From Kitasatospora sp. NBC_00374 (GTDB lineage: Bacteria > Actinomycetota > Actinomycetes > Streptomycetales > Streptomycetaceae), in contig NZ_CP107964.1 of the NCBI RefSeq assembly GCF_041434935.1, forward strand, positions 3,720,001 through 3,784,000: a DNA stretch of 64,000 nucleotides, read 5' to 3'. The notes under the pieces were generated by a model. That model saw only the letters and a list, made by a program, of their open reading frames with translations. It searched no databases and was not told where the DNA came from. Position numbers and translations under genes: made by a program. Below, in pieces: positions 36,797 through 52,472 of this stretch; within the stretch, counting starts at the first letter, position 1; the number at the start of each line of letters is the position of its first letter.

Positions 36797-38020
36797 TCAC
36801 AGCTGCTCCGCGCCCAGCGGGAACCGGGCACGCACCACGAACCCCCGGCCGTCCGGCCCCGGCCCGGCCTCGGCCCGGCCGCCGCAGGCCGCGGCCCGTT
36901 CCCGGATGCCCACCAGACCGCGCCCGCCCGACCAGCCGCTCACCACCGCGCCGGCGGCCACCGGCACCCCCCGGCCGTCGTCCGACACCACCACCTCCAG
37001 CACCGCCCCCGCCCGGTCGACCCGGACCACGGCCGCGCCGCCCGCCGAGTGTTTCACCACGTTGGTCAGCGCCTCCTGCACGATCCGGTACGCGGCCGCC
37101 TGCACGTCCGCCGGCACGGCGCGGCCGCCGGCCCCGGGGACCGCGGCCAGCTCGACCCGCAGGCCCGACGCGCGGACCCGCTCGGCGAGGGCCGGCAGCT
37201 CGGCGAGGGTCGGCTGCGGGGCCAGCTCCCGGCCCGCGCCCTCCTCCTTGAGGACGCCGAGCACCCGGCGCAGCTGCACCATGGCGTCCCGGCCGGAGTC
37301 CGCGATGGTGTCGAAGGTGCGGATCGCCCGGTCCGGGTCGCTGCGCACCACCAGCGGGCCCGCCTCGGCCTGGATCACCATGAGCGAGACGGCGTGCGCC
37401 AGGATGTCGTGCATCTCGCGGGCGATCCGGGAGCGCTCCTCCGCGACGGCGCGGGCCGCGTCGGCGGCCGCCCGCATGCCGGTCTGGTGGGCCCGCTCCG
37501 CGGCCACCCGGGCCCTCCTGCGCAGCTCGCGCACCAGCGAGCCGATGATGAACGAGCCGACGGACATCAGCAGGCTGAACAGCATGCCGTTCGGCGAGTG
37601 GGTGCCGAGGATGTTGGCCGGCACCAGGATCGCCAGAATCAGCCAGCGCTGCCAGTCACGGCCGCGGTCGGCGACGGTGTACGTCACCAGCACCTCGTGG
37701 AGCGGGATCTGCGGCGCGACCGAGTGCGCCACGACCGTCTGCACCAGCGACAGCGCCCCGACCAGCAGCCAGACCGTGAACGGCGCGCGCCGCCGCCAGG
37801 GCAGCGGCACGGTGGCCGCCAGCACCAGCAGGTACACCCACCACGGCCAGCTCAGGAGGTCGAAGACCACACCCCAGACCGAGAGCGCCGCCGACACCGC
37901 GGCGAGCGCGGTGTCCAGCACGTACGGGCGGGCGCCCCCGACGCCGGCCCCGAGCCGTCCGGCGGCCGCGGCGGCCCGCGTGTTCAGCCGTGCCGCCCGC
38001 TCCCAGATGTCCCCGCCCAT
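36797..38020 (-). CDS. Sensor histidine kinase (HisKA_3 type)
   Basis: A 407-residue kinase with five or six transmembrane helices in residues 35-165, then the dimerisation box RSRIAREMHDILAHAVSL with phospho-acceptor His204, and an ATPase domain with the N box ALTNVVKHS and G box DDGRG. Membrane sensing is inferred, as there is no large outer domain. The start is the ATG at 38020, because GGGAGG stands eight bases before it and upstream codons lack conservation. It is followed directly by its response regulator and preceded by a DUF4097 lipoprotein gene 64 bases away, suggesting one operon that senses envelope state. Confidence 0.92.
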   Translation of the reverse strand: MGGDIWERAARLNTRAAAAAGRLGAGVGGARPYVLDTALAAVSAALSVWGVVFDLLSWPWWVYLLVLAATVPLPWRRRAPFTVWLLVGALSLVQTVVAHSVAPQIPLHEVLVTYTVADRGRDWQRWLILAILVPANILGTHSPNGMLFSLLMSVGSFIIGSLVRELRRRARVAAERAHQTGMRAAADAARAVAEERSRIAREMHDILAHAVSLMVIQAEAGPLVVRSDPDRAIRTFDTIADSGRDAMVQLRRVLGVLKEEGAGRELAPQPTLAELPALAERVRASGLRVELAAVPGAGGRAVPADVQAAAYRIVQEALTNVVKHSAGGAAVVRVDRAGAVLEVVVSDDGRGVPVAAGAVVSGWSGGRGLVGIRERAAACGGRAEAGPGPDGRGFVVRARFPLGAEQL

Positions 38021-38084
38021 CTCGGTCCCTCCCGCGTCCCCCGCGTCACCCGCCCAGGAGTGATCATGCCGTACCGGGTGGGGC

Positions 38085-38762
38085 TCAGGCATCGGCGACG
38101 AGCGTGACGTCACCGGTCCCGGTCTTCGCGGCGATGCTGCGGGACGCGCTGTCCCGGCGGGGCAGCGAGACGCTCACCGATCCGGTGTCGGTGGCGGCGG
38201 TCACCGCGTACTCCTCGCCCCGGGGGACGTGCACGCTGACGCTGCCGGTGTCCGTGCGCGCCTGGACGTTGCTCGGCGAGGTGGTGAACGTCGCGCCCAC
38301 GTCACCCGTCTCGGTGACCAGCCGGGCGGTGGCGGAGCCGAGCCGCTCGGCGCTGATCGACCCCGTCCCGGACTCGGCGTCCACCCCGGCGGTCAGCCCC
38401 GCCAGCCGGACCCCGCCGGTCGAGCTGCGCACCCGGACCTCCGTCCCGGCCGGCACCTGCACCTCGTAGCCGACCCCGCACTTCCCGTCCGGGCAGCGGT
38501 ATCGCAGCGTCAGGGTGCCGTCGGCCAGCGCGTGCATCGTCTCCGGGGCTCGCTTGGTGTACATCTGCTGCTCGGTCACCCGTACCGCGTCGCCGCCTCC
38601 GGTCACCTTGATGTCCCCGGTGGATCCCTCGATCACCAGCAGCCGGACCTGCCCCTCCACCGGGTACTCGACGTCCCGGCGCTCCTCGTCCGACAGGAAG
38701 CACCCGGACATCCCCCCGACCACCACGGCCGTCACGACCCCGTACGCCAGCGCACGCCTCAT
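38085..38762 (-). CDS. DUF4097 lipoprotein
   Basis: A 225-residue lipoprotein. The lipobox VGGMSGC gives lipidated Cys21. The rest is a repetitive beta-rich domain with Thr/Gly-rich turns (EGSTGDIKV, SSTGGVRL, SGTGSISA, TETGDVGA, TDTGSVSV, TGTGDVTL), the regular spacing of DUF4097 right-handed beta-helix-like proteins. GGGGGAG stands six bases before the ATG. It precedes a two-component system on the same strand with 64 bases between, so it may be the extracytoplasmic partner or target of that system. A strong terminator separates it from rpoC upstream. Confidence 0.88.
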   Translation of the reverse strand: MRRALAYGVVTAVVVGGMSGCFLSDEERRDVEYPVEGQVRLLVIEGSTGDIKVTGGGDAVRVTEQQMYTKRAPETMHALADGTLTLRYRCPDGKCGVGYEVQVPAGTEVRVRSSTGGVRLAGLTAGVDAESGTGSISAERLGSATARLVTETGDVGATFTTSPSNVQARTDTGSVSVHVPRGEEYAVTAATDTGSVSVSLPRRDSASRSIAAKTGTGDVTLVADA

Positions 38763-38896
38763 CACGAACTCCCCCGCTCCCCGGCTCGGCCACCCCGACC
38801 CGACGCCCCCAGCCTGCCCGCCGGGCCCCTCGGACCGGATCGCCCGCCCGGGCGATCTTCCGGCCTCCCCCGCAGGGATGGGTCGGGGATCGACCA

Positions 38897-38944
38897 AACG
38901 CCGCAGGGCGGCCACCCCGAGTGGGGTGACCGCCCTGCGGCGTT
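38897..38944 (-). terminator. rpoBC terminator
   Basis: A perfect 15-bp stem (AACGCCGCAGGGCGG and its complement), one mismatch, then a 6-bp stem CACCCC/GGGGTG with a GAGT loop, 14 bases after the rpoC stop. Confidence 0.88.
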
Positions 38945-38958
38945 CAGGAACCTCGACC

Positions 38959-42852
<3,894 letters not shown>

Positions 42853-42916
42853 TGGTCGTCAAGCCCTCTTTCGTAATTCGAGAGTCTTATCTGTGGTCTG
42901 AGGGGGGCCTGGGGGC

Positions 42917-42947
42917 GGGCCGGCTGCCTAGGAGGGGCAGCCGGCCC
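42917..42947 (-). promoter_or_regulatory. rpoB-rpoC intercistronic hairpin
   Basis: A perfect 12-bp stem (GGGCCGGCTGCC and complement) with a 7-base loop lies 9 bases after the rpoB stop and 65 bases before rpoC. It is not followed by a T-run. It could be an RNA processing or stability element or a partial terminator. Confidence 0.5.
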
Positions 42948-42955
42948 GGCCTCCG

Positions 42956-46432
<3,477 letters not shown>

Positions 46433-46639
46433 GAGGGGGGTCCTTCCGAGGGCTCGGAGCTCACTACGCGCATACCGGCCGGACCTTAGACGAGCCAGGA
46501 TCCACCTCCGGCCGCCGACTCCGCCGGGGGTGAATCCCCAGGTCAGAACCGCTGTACGGAGGCGGTGCCAGGCCCCTTCAGGGCAACGCCGACTCCGGGC
46601 GACGAGTCACGGAGCAGCTAACAGGCAGCGCAAAGGGAC

Positions 46640-46668
46640 AGTGTAGCCAAAAGGCACACTGCTGACAA
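46640..46668 (-). promoter_or_regulatory. rpoB promoter
   Basis: On the minus strand TTGTCA (46668-46663) and TACACT (46645-46640) are exactly 17 bases apart, in an unusually AT-rich patch. The inferred start site is about 46633. Confidence 0.75.
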
Positions 46669-47120
46669 GCCCTGATTCGGAGACCGAATCGGACGCTCCC
46701 TCCGGTCGCGACCCGAGCGCCGGCCGCCCCTGTCAAGGGGCACCGCCGCAGGGGTTGCCCCTGCTCTCGTACAGCCGGACGACCCGGGACTCCCGGGCCG
46801 TCGCACCTCACATGTAGTCAGTTCCCAGCGGGGCCCTTGTATAACCACCCGGGGCTCTCCGGCTGACGGCGGAACCGACTTTCACGCTCAGCGCGCGCCT
46901 CGAGAATCGCGCGCCGGGTGCCGTTCGTCAAGGCCCCCACCACAGTGCGGACCTCGCACGGACCATCGCTCACGGCCCCCCGCGCGTTACACAACGCCCG
47001 AGGCCGGGACCGGTGGCCACGACTGCGATCACCTTACCGGGGCGCACCGACAGCGGCCCAGCCCGCGCTGGGCCGGACCGGCGACGCAAGATCACGCGCC
47101 CCGTGCGCCGCCTACGAAAA

Positions 47121-47162
47121 GAGGCCGGGCCGACCACCCACAGGGGTGATCGGCCCGGCCTC
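47121..47162 (-). terminator. rplJL terminator
   Basis: A perfect 13-bp stem GAGGCCGGGCCGA/complement with an inner CACCC/GGGTG extension, followed on the minus strand directly by TTTT. It lies 27 bases after the rplL stop and is a textbook intrinsic terminator, uncoupling rplJL from rpoBC except for readthrough. Confidence 0.88.
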
Positions 47163-47189
47163 CCGCGCCCTCTCAGAGAGGGCGAGAAG

Positions 47190-47573
47190 TCACTTGACGG
47201 TGACCTTGGCGCCAGCGGCCTCGAGCTGGGCCTTCGCCTTCTCGGCAGCGTCCTTGGCAACCTTCTCCAGGACCGGCTTCGGGGTGCCGTCAACGAGGTC
47301 CTTGGCCTCCTTCAGGCCGAGGGAGGTCAGGGCGCGCACCTCCTTGATGACCTGGATCTTCTTGTCACCGGCGGACTCGAGGATGACGTCGAACTCGTCC
47401 TGCTCCTCGATGGCCTCGGGGGCGGCAACGGCGCCACCGGCGGCGGCAACGGCGACCGGGGCGGCAGCCTTGACGTCGAACTTCTCCTCGAACGCCTTGA
47501 CGAACTCCGAGAGCTCGATCAGGGTCAGGGTCTCGAACTGCGCGAGCAGCTCGTCCTGGGACAGCTTCGCCAT
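47190..47573 (-). CDS. rplL: 50S ribosomal protein L7/L12 (bL12)
   Basis: A 127-residue L12 with the N-terminal dimerisation segment ([20 protein letters not shown]), an Ala/Gly-rich hinge around residues 40-52, and the C-terminal factor-binding domain ([20 protein letters not shown]). It forms the stalk that recruits translation GTPases. It follows rplJ by 90 bases and ends at a strong terminator. Complete and ordinary. Confidence 0.98.
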   Translation of the reverse strand: MAKLSQDELLAQFETLTLIELSEFVKAFEEKFDVKAAAPVAVAAAGGAVAAPEAIEEQDEFDVILESAGDKKIQVIKEVRALTSLGLKEAKDLVDGTPKPVLEKVAKDAAEKAKAQLEAAGAKVTVK

Positions 47574-47663
47574 GGTGGCGTCCTTCCACTTAATCGGCAG
47601 GTTGGTGCCGGATGTACGGGATGGCGGGCGTACGGGCCCGCAGCGAGGCGTGAGCCTGCGGAA

Positions 47664-48227
47664 CTACTCCGCGGCCTCGTCCTCGGCGGCGGGAGCCGGC
47701 GTACCGGCACCGCCCTGCTCGACCTTCGCGCGCAGCGCCTCGGCGGTGCGAGCGAACTCGACCAGCGGAGCCTGGAAGGTCGCCGCGGCCTTGGCCATGG
47801 ACGCCTTCAGGCCGCCGGCCAGCTTGGCGAGCAGCACCTCGCGGGACTCGAGGTCCGCGAGCTTCTTGATCTCATCGGCGGACAGCGCCTTACCGTCAAG
47901 GACACCGCCCTTGATGATGAGAGCGGGGTTGTCCTTGGCGAAGTCACGCAGAGCCTTCGCCGACTCCACCGGGTCACCGGTGACGAAGGCGACAGCCGTC
48001 GGACCGGCGAACAGGTCGTCCAGCGCAGAGATCCCGGCCTCGTTCGCCGCGATCTTGGTCAGCGTGTTCTTCACCACGGCGTACTGGGCGTTGTCCCCCA
48101 GCGAGCGACGCAGATTCTTCATCTGCTTCACCGTCAGACCGCGGTACTCGGTCAGCACGGCCGCGTTCGAGGCACGGAACTTGTCCGTGATCTCGGCGAC
48201 GTCAGCAGCCTTGTCAGGCCTTGCCAT
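47664..48227 (-). CDS. rplJ: 50S ribosomal protein L10 (uL10)
   Basis: A 187-residue L10, starting [17 protein letters not shown] at the ATG at 48227 with GGAGGCG eight bases before it. The [15 protein letters not shown] and KNTLTKIA blocks are typical, and the C-terminal helix that binds L12 dimers runs to about residue 165, followed by an acidic Ala/Glu tail. L10 bound to L12 represses its own mRNA in many bacteria. The roughly 300-base leader with its terminator-like hairpin (48324-48378) is a candidate for such control here. Confidence 0.98.
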   Translation of the reverse strand: MARPDKAADVAEITDKFRASNAAVLTEYRGLTVKQMKNLRRSLGDNAQYAVVKNTLTKIAANEAGISALDDLFAGPTAVAFVTGDPVESAKALRDFAKDNPALIIKGGVLDGKALSADEIKKLADLESREVLLAKLAGGLKASMAKAAATFQAPLVEFARTAEALRAKVEQGGAGTPAPAAEDEAAE

Positions 48228-48323
48228 AGGCTTACGCCTCCTTCCGTGATGTCGAAGTCGGGCCGACCTTTGAGGAGTCGACCATCGAACACCTGGGACA
48301 CACCGGCCGGAAGGAAGAGACCC

Positions 48324-48378
48324 TGCGGAATGCTCCGCAAAAACAAATCGAGCCCCAGTGCGCAGTCGCACGGGGCTC
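48324..48378 (-). promoter_or_regulatory. rplJ leader: terminator-like hairpin plus T tract
   Basis: GAGCCCC/GGGGCTC continued by GTGCG/CGCAC with a 1-base bulge and a 4-base loop (48350-48378). On the minus strand it is followed after two bases by TTTGTTTTT. A second perfect 6-bp hairpin, TGCGGA/TCCGCA, overlaps the end of that tract (48324-48339). It lies 110-150 bases before the rplJ start and downstream of the inferred promoter, the position expected of an L10-leader attenuator. Confidence 0.6.
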
Positions 48379-48532
48379 ATGACGACCTCGACAGTCGCAC
48401 GGCGAACCGTACGGACCGGAAGTCAAAGCTCCAAACACTCCTGCGCGGGCCGTCTGCGCAGAAGCGCAGATCCTTCGGTCGCCCACACCCGTGAAGGCGC
48501 GGAACAACAACCAGCGGTCTTTGGCAAGCCCT

Positions 48533-48562
48533 ACCGTACTCGACGCCTGCCGAACCGGGCAA
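48533..48562 (-). promoter_or_regulatory. rplJL promoter
   Basis: TTGCCC (48562-48557) and TACGGT (48538-48533) on the minus strand with an 18-base spacer. The inferred start site is about 48526, giving a leader of about 300 bases. Confidence 0.55.
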
Positions 48563-48569
48563 ATCCGGT

Positions 48570-48603
48570 CCGCCCGCCTGCGACTCGCAGGCCCCTCGGG
48601 CGG
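48570..48603 (-). terminator. Terminator of the lipoprotein gene next to rplJ
   Basis: CCGCCCG/CGGGCGG enclosing CCTGCG/CGCAGG, with a 5-base bulge on one side. It begins directly after the stop codon and ends just before the rplJ promoter. Confidence 0.6.
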
Positions 48604-49440
48604 CTACAGGCCCGGCACCGGCGGCAGGGCGGCACCGCCCCGGTCCACGATGTCGGCCTCGGCGGGGGCCTGGAGCGAGAGCGGGCCGGCGATCTCGCCG
48701 TACCCGACGGTCGCCGCCGGGCCCGGCGCCTGGCCGGTCCGGCGGAGCTGGACCAGCTGGTCCTTGTCGTTGAGCCAGAGGTCCAGGGTGAGCACCCGCC
48801 CGCTGTCGGACCCGAGCGCCTCGCGCAGCGCCCGCCGGCGCTCCGGGGGCAGCTGGGTCTGCGCGGCGGTGTAGGCCTCGACCGTGGTGCTCACCCGGTA
48901 GTGGGTGACGGTGGAGTCCTGGAGCTGCTCCTCGCCGACCAGCTCGGGCCGGTCGGCCGCGCACGCGGCGGTCAGCGCCACCATCGGGTTGAGCTGGTCG
49001 ATCAGCCCGGAGTACGGGATCTCCTTGGTGCCGCCGGACCCGCCGGCGGACGCCCCGCCGTACTTCTCCCAGTGCCGGCCGCCCAGCCGGGCCGCGGTGT
49101 CCGGGTCGCCGCCCAGGTAGGCGGTGGTGTCCAGGACGATCAGCTGCTCGGCGCTGCCCGGGCGGTCCAGCCGCAGGCCGGTCTTGGGCGCCCAGAAGAT
49201 CATCCCGGTGGCACCCTCCTGCGGCAGCCGGAACTTCGCCCGCCGGGCGTCGCGCATGGCCAGCTGGGCGGTCAGGAGCATGCCGTGCGGCGAGTGGTCG
49301 GTGGGGGTGGCGAGCGCCGAGCTGGCGGCCGGGCTGCCGGTGGCCGGGCCGGTACCGGCCTTCGCCGCACCGCTGCACCCGGCGGCGCCGGCCAGCAGGA
49401 CGGCCAGCGCCGCGGCGGCGGCCTTGTGCCGGACCGGCAT
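48604..49440 (-). CDS. Lipoprotein of the tandem family, copy 1 (nearest rplJ)
   Basis: A 278-residue lipoprotein with lipobox LAGAAGC (Cys22). The body, after a low-complexity Ala/Thr/Ser linker, has alternating beta strands ending in a TVTHYRVSTTVEAY strand and LDLWLNDKDQLVQLRR, a pattern shared with the next three genes and reminiscent of LppX/LprG-type proteins (family by resemblance, not verified). GGGAGG stands before the ATG. Such proteins bind lipids or sense envelope state elsewhere; here the role is unknown. It lies 52 bases downstream of copy 2 and is followed by a terminator. Confidence 0.8.
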   Translation of the reverse strand: MPVRHKAAAAALAVLLAGAAGCSGAAKAGTGPATGSPAASSALATPTDHSPHGMLLTAQLAMRDARRAKFRLPQEGATGMIFWAPKTGLRLDRPGSAEQLIVLDTTAYLGGDPDTAARLGGRHWEKYGGASAGGSGGTKEIPYSGLIDQLNPMVALTAACAADRPELVGEEQLQDSTVTHYRVSTTVEAYTAAQTQLPPERRRALREALGSDSGRVLTLDLWLNDKDQLVQLRRTGQAPGPAATVGYGEIAGPLSLQAPAEADIVDRGGAALPPVPGL

Positions 49441-49492
49441 GCGGACCCTCCCTGCTTCGGTTGCTCGCTCCCCCACCTTGTCACGCCTCGGT

Positions 49493-50431
49493 TCAGGAGG
49501 TCGGGGCGGATCCGCCGGCCGCGCCCTGCGCGCCCTTCATCAGCTCGGCGAAGTCCACGGTGTCCGTCCGGCCCGGGGCCTTGACCGCGGCCGAGGTGCC
49601 GTAGTCGGAGTACTGCGCGGTCGAGGTGACCGTGCCGGCCGTGGTCTGGATCTGCTCGACCTTCTTCACCAGCAGGTTGTCCGAGCTGACCCAGACCTCG
49701 ATGTGCTCGGTGGAGATTCCGGCGGCCTTGAACTGCTTCTGCAGTCCGTCGATCTGCTCCTGGGTCAGGCCCGTGGCGGCGGCCTGCGTGATCTCCGCGG
49801 CCGAGAGGTCACCGGTGTAGCGGGTGGCCTTCGTGCCGTTCACGTCCTCGGTGCCCGCCTTGGTCACCTGGCCGGAGGCGATCAGCGCGCGGACCGAGTT
49901 GACCGGGTCGGCGTTCTGCAGCTGCTGCTTGAGGCTGTCGCCCGCCGGGCCCATGAGCTTCGCGAGGTCCGCGTAGCCGTACCGGATCCAGTGCGCGCCG
50001 CCCAGCTGGGAGGCCATCCCGTCACCCATGTTGATGTACATCGCGTCGCTGAGGTACCGGGCGGTGAAGGTGCCGTCGCCGCCCGCCTTGGCGAGGGCGT
50101 CGGCCATCGGGCCGCCGGCGTTGCCGGTCAGCTCGCCCTGGAGACCGTTGTCCCAGGAGATCGAGCCGCGCATGGCGGTCTTGCCGGTGGGGAGCTCGGT
50201 GACGCCCTCCACCTTCGCGGACTTGGCCGCGCTGGTCTTCTCCCCCACCAGCTTGAGCAGTGCGGCGGGCGCCACCTCGACGGCCTGCGCGGTGGGCGCG
50301 GCGCTCGTGGCGCCGGTGGGCACGGCGGTCGGGTCACCCGTGCCGGTGCCGTTCTTCGTACCGCAGCCGGTGGCGGCGAGCGCCAGCACGACGGCGGTGG
50401 CGGCGAGATACGTACGTCCGGTCTTCAACAT
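49493..50431 (-). CDS. Lipoprotein of the tandem family, copy 2
   Basis: A 312-residue lipoprotein with lipobox LAATGC (Cys23). Shared features are VNGTKATRYTGDLSAAEI, then EHIEVWVSSDNLLVKKVEQIQ, corresponding to copies 1, 3 and 4, and a final TVTSTAQYSDYGTSAAVKAP strand pair. GGGGGAGATGG stands before the ATG. A perfect hairpin between it and copy 3 (50455-50481) suggests it has its own promoter. Confidence 0.82.
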   Translation of the reverse strand: MLKTGRTYLAATAVVLALAATGCGTKNGTGTGDPTAVPTGATSAAPTAQAVEVAPAALLKLVGEKTSAAKSAKVEGVTELPTGKTAMRGSISWDNGLQGELTGNAGGPMADALAKAGGDGTFTARYLSDAMYINMGDGMASQLGGAHWIRYGYADLAKLMGPAGDSLKQQLQNADPVNSVRALIASGQVTKAGTEDVNGTKATRYTGDLSAAEITQAAATGLTQEQIDGLQKQFKAAGISTEHIEVWVSSDNLLVKKVEQIQTTAGTVTSTAQYSDYGTSAAVKAPGRTDTVDFAELMKGAQGAAGGSAPTS

Positions 50432-50454
50432 GAGCCATCTCCCCCTGGGACGGA

Positions 50455-50481
50455 CCCGGGCGCGGCAGGGCCGCGCCCGGG
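50455..50481 (-). terminator. Terminator between lipoprotein copies 3 and 2
   Basis: A perfect 12-bp stem, CCCGGGCGCGGC and complement, with a 3-base loop, 13 bases after the stop of copy 3. Confidence 0.75.
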
Positions 50482-50494
50482 GATCGCTAGGACC

Positions 50495-51373
50495 TCAGCT
50501 GGTGCCGAGGCTCTTCAGCAGCTCGGACATGTCGGCCACCTCGGCCGCCGGCGGGGCGGTCGGGGCGGTGGCCTTGCCCAGCTCGGTGTACTTGAAGGTG
50601 GTGGTGCCGGCGGTGGAGGCGGCCGCGGCCGCACCCTTGCCCGGGTTCAGGTCGGTGCCGCCCATCTGGACGAGCTCGCCCTTCTCGTTGATCCAGAAGT
50701 CCATGGTGGACTCGGCGCTGTCCTTCGAGATCTCCTTGAGGATGCTCGCCTTGAGCTCGGGGCTCAGCCCGGCCATCGCGCCGACCAGGTCCTTCGCGGC
50801 GATGGTGCTCTTGTAGTGCACCGTGTCGGCGCCGTCGACCTTCTCCGGGCCGACCTTGCTGAGCTTGCCCGCCTGGGCGTTCGCGGCGAGCTCGACAGCC
50901 GGGTTGAGCAGCTGGAGCATGCTGCTGAAGGCGTTCAGGTCCTCCGCACCGGGGACGGCACCGGCCTTCGGGTCCAGCTTCATCCACTTCTTGCCGGAGA
51001 ACATCGCGGCCATCTCCGCATCGGCAGCGACGTACATCACGTCGTTGACGAAGAGCATCTTCATGTCCTTGCCCTCGTCCTTGACCGAGAGCTCGAGCGC
51101 CTGCGGCGCCTTCCACGAGAAGACACCGGTGCCGCCGTCGTCGCCGGTGATGGTCAGCTTGGCGTTGCCCGCCTTCTCCATCACCGCGGCGGAGGCCGTC
51201 AGGGCCTCCTTCGGGTCCAGGTCCTTCTTGGCCGCCGGCGCCGAGGCCGCGGTCGAGGCGGCGCCCGAGGCCGCACCGGCGGAGTCGCCACCGGACTTGC
51301 TGTTGCAGGCCGACAGGGCGCCGACGAGCACGGTGGACACGACCACCGCAGAAGCGATGCGCAGGGTACGCAC
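50495..51373 (-). CDS. Lipoprotein of the tandem family, copy 3
   Basis: A 292-residue lipoprotein with lipobox GALSAC (Cys23), starting at the GTG at 51373 because GAGGGGGA stands just before it. It contains VDGADTVHYKSTIAAKDL and STMDFWINEKGELVQM, the cores that recur in the other copies at the same relative place, and a Lys-rich middle (KKWMKLDPKAG). It is the most charged copy. It follows copy 4 by 76 bases and is followed by a perfect hairpin. Function unknown. Confidence 0.82.
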   Translation of the reverse strand: MRTLRIASAVVVSTVLVGALSACNSKSGGDSAGAASGAASTAASAPAAKKDLDPKEALTASAAVMEKAGNAKLTITGDDGGTGVFSWKAPQALELSVKDEGKDMKMLFVNDVMYVAADAEMAAMFSGKKWMKLDPKAGAVPGAEDLNAFSSMLQLLNPAVELAANAQAGKLSKVGPEKVDGADTVHYKSTIAAKDLVGAMAGLSPELKASILKEISKDSAESTMDFWINEKGELVQMGGTDLNPGKGAAAAASTAGTTTFKYTELGKATAPTAPPAAEVADMSELLKSLGTS

Positions 51374-51449
51374 AGATCCCCCTCTTATGTTTCTCTCATA
51401 CATTTGCGTGCCGGACTCTAGTCGATCCCTGCGACAGACCTGCAACGGG

Positions 51450-52310
51450 TTATGAACCGTTCAGCACCAGGGTGTCGGCCGGTTCCGGAGCCGTGACCGC
51501 CACCTGCGTCCCGGGGTCCGTGACCACCTCGACGATGGTGTCCGAACCACCCGTTCCCTTGGTGCTCTCCTGGGCCTTCAGCAGCCGGCCGTTCTGGTCC
51601 AGCCAGTAGTCGTGCTCGACCGACACCACCCCCTGGCGCTGGTAGTAGGCCAGGGTGGCCGCCCGCTCCGACTCCGAGAGCCCCTCGTCGGCGGCGTGGT
51701 ACGCGGCCACCGGCGCGCTGCCGCGGTAGTGCGTCACCGGCACCCCGCCCAGGTCCTCCCCGCCGACCTCGGTGAGCTGCCCCGCCGCCGCCATCAGCCG
51801 CAGCGGCGCGGCCGGCCCGGCGGTGATCCCGGTCAGCCAGATCCCGGTGAAGCTCTTCGAGACCCCGGCCGGGGTGCCGCCGGAGTCCAGCTGCTCGGCC
51901 ACCTCCCGCGGGGCCTGCGCCCAGTGCCGGCCCTTGAGCTCGGTCGCCAGCCACGGGTACGAGGCGTAGTGCACCCCGCCGATCAGCCGGAGCCGGCCCT
52001 TGCCACGGCTCTCGGTGATCGCCAGGTCGGCGTCCCCGGACTTCCAGGAGACCAGGCCCTCCACGGTGCTGCGGCCGTACTGGTGGTTGTCCTCCTCCAC
52101 CCGCAGGCGGGCGCTGCCGGCCGCGTCCAGCGCGTCGGCGGCCGCCTCCACCACCCCCTTGGGCGTGCTGGGCCGGGCACTCGCCGTCGCGGACTGCCCC
52201 GAGGGCGACGCGGTGGGGGCGGGGTCCGCGGCGGCGCCGCCGCTGCAGCCTGCCGAGCAGCCGAGCAGCAGCGCTGCTCCGGCCACGGCGGCGATCCTGT
52301 CGATACGCAC
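51450..52310 (-). CDS. Lipoprotein of the tandem family, copy 4 (nearest rplA)
   Basis: A 286-residue lipoprotein with two possible lipobox cysteines, LLGC (Cys18) and SAGC (Cys22). The GTG at 52310 is chosen because GGAG lies seven bases upstream; a longer reading has no signal peptide at its front. GGVPVTHYRGSAPVAAYHAAD and VEHDYWLDQNGRLLKAQ correspond to the cores of copies 1-3. It lies after the rplA terminator, so its transcription should be independent of rplKA. Confidence 0.8.
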   Translation of the reverse strand: MRIDRIAAVAGAALLLGCSAGCSGGAAADPAPTASPSGQSATASARPSTPKGVVEAAADALDAAGSARLRVEEDNHQYGRSTVEGLVSWKSGDADLAITESRGKGRLRLIGGVHYASYPWLATELKGRHWAQAPREVAEQLDSGGTPAGVSKSFTGIWLTGITAGPAAPLRLMAAAGQLTEVGGEDLGGVPVTHYRGSAPVAAYHAADEGLSESERAATLAYYQRQGVVSVEHDYWLDQNGRLLKAQESTKGTGGSDTIVEVVTDPGTQVAVTAPEPADTLVLNGS

Positions 52311-52380
52311 GAGTGCACTCCGCTGGGGGTGGGCTGGCGGGTGGGATGGGGGTCCGCAGAGCCTAACCGCCCGGGTACGC

Positions 52381-52423
52381 CGACGGGCCCGCACCCCCTC
52401 TGCAAGGGGATGCGGGCCCGTCG
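52381..52423 (-). terminator. rplKA terminator
   Basis: A perfect 13-bp stem CGACGGGCCCGCA/complement with an inner CCCCT/AGGGG extension, about 50 bases after the rplA stop. Confidence 0.82.
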
Positions 52424-52472
52424 AAGCGGAAATCAGTCGCGCCCAGGACGCGGCCGGTCAGAGCACGGGGGC

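Larger units (their letters stand above)
46433..47189 (-). other. rplL-rpoB intergenic region, no gene
   Basis: This 757-base stretch holds the rplL terminator (47121-47162), the rpoB promoter (46640-46668) and an untranslated rpoB leader. Short open frames on both strands show no conserved composition or ribosome binding sites, and I do not annotate any as a gene. Confidence 0.65.

Noticed and set aside
46578..46811. Open frame of 77 codons on the minus strand in the rplL-rpoB gap
   Set aside because: It overlaps the rpoB promoter, has no ribosome binding site and an Arg/Cys/Pro-rich composition unlike a protein.
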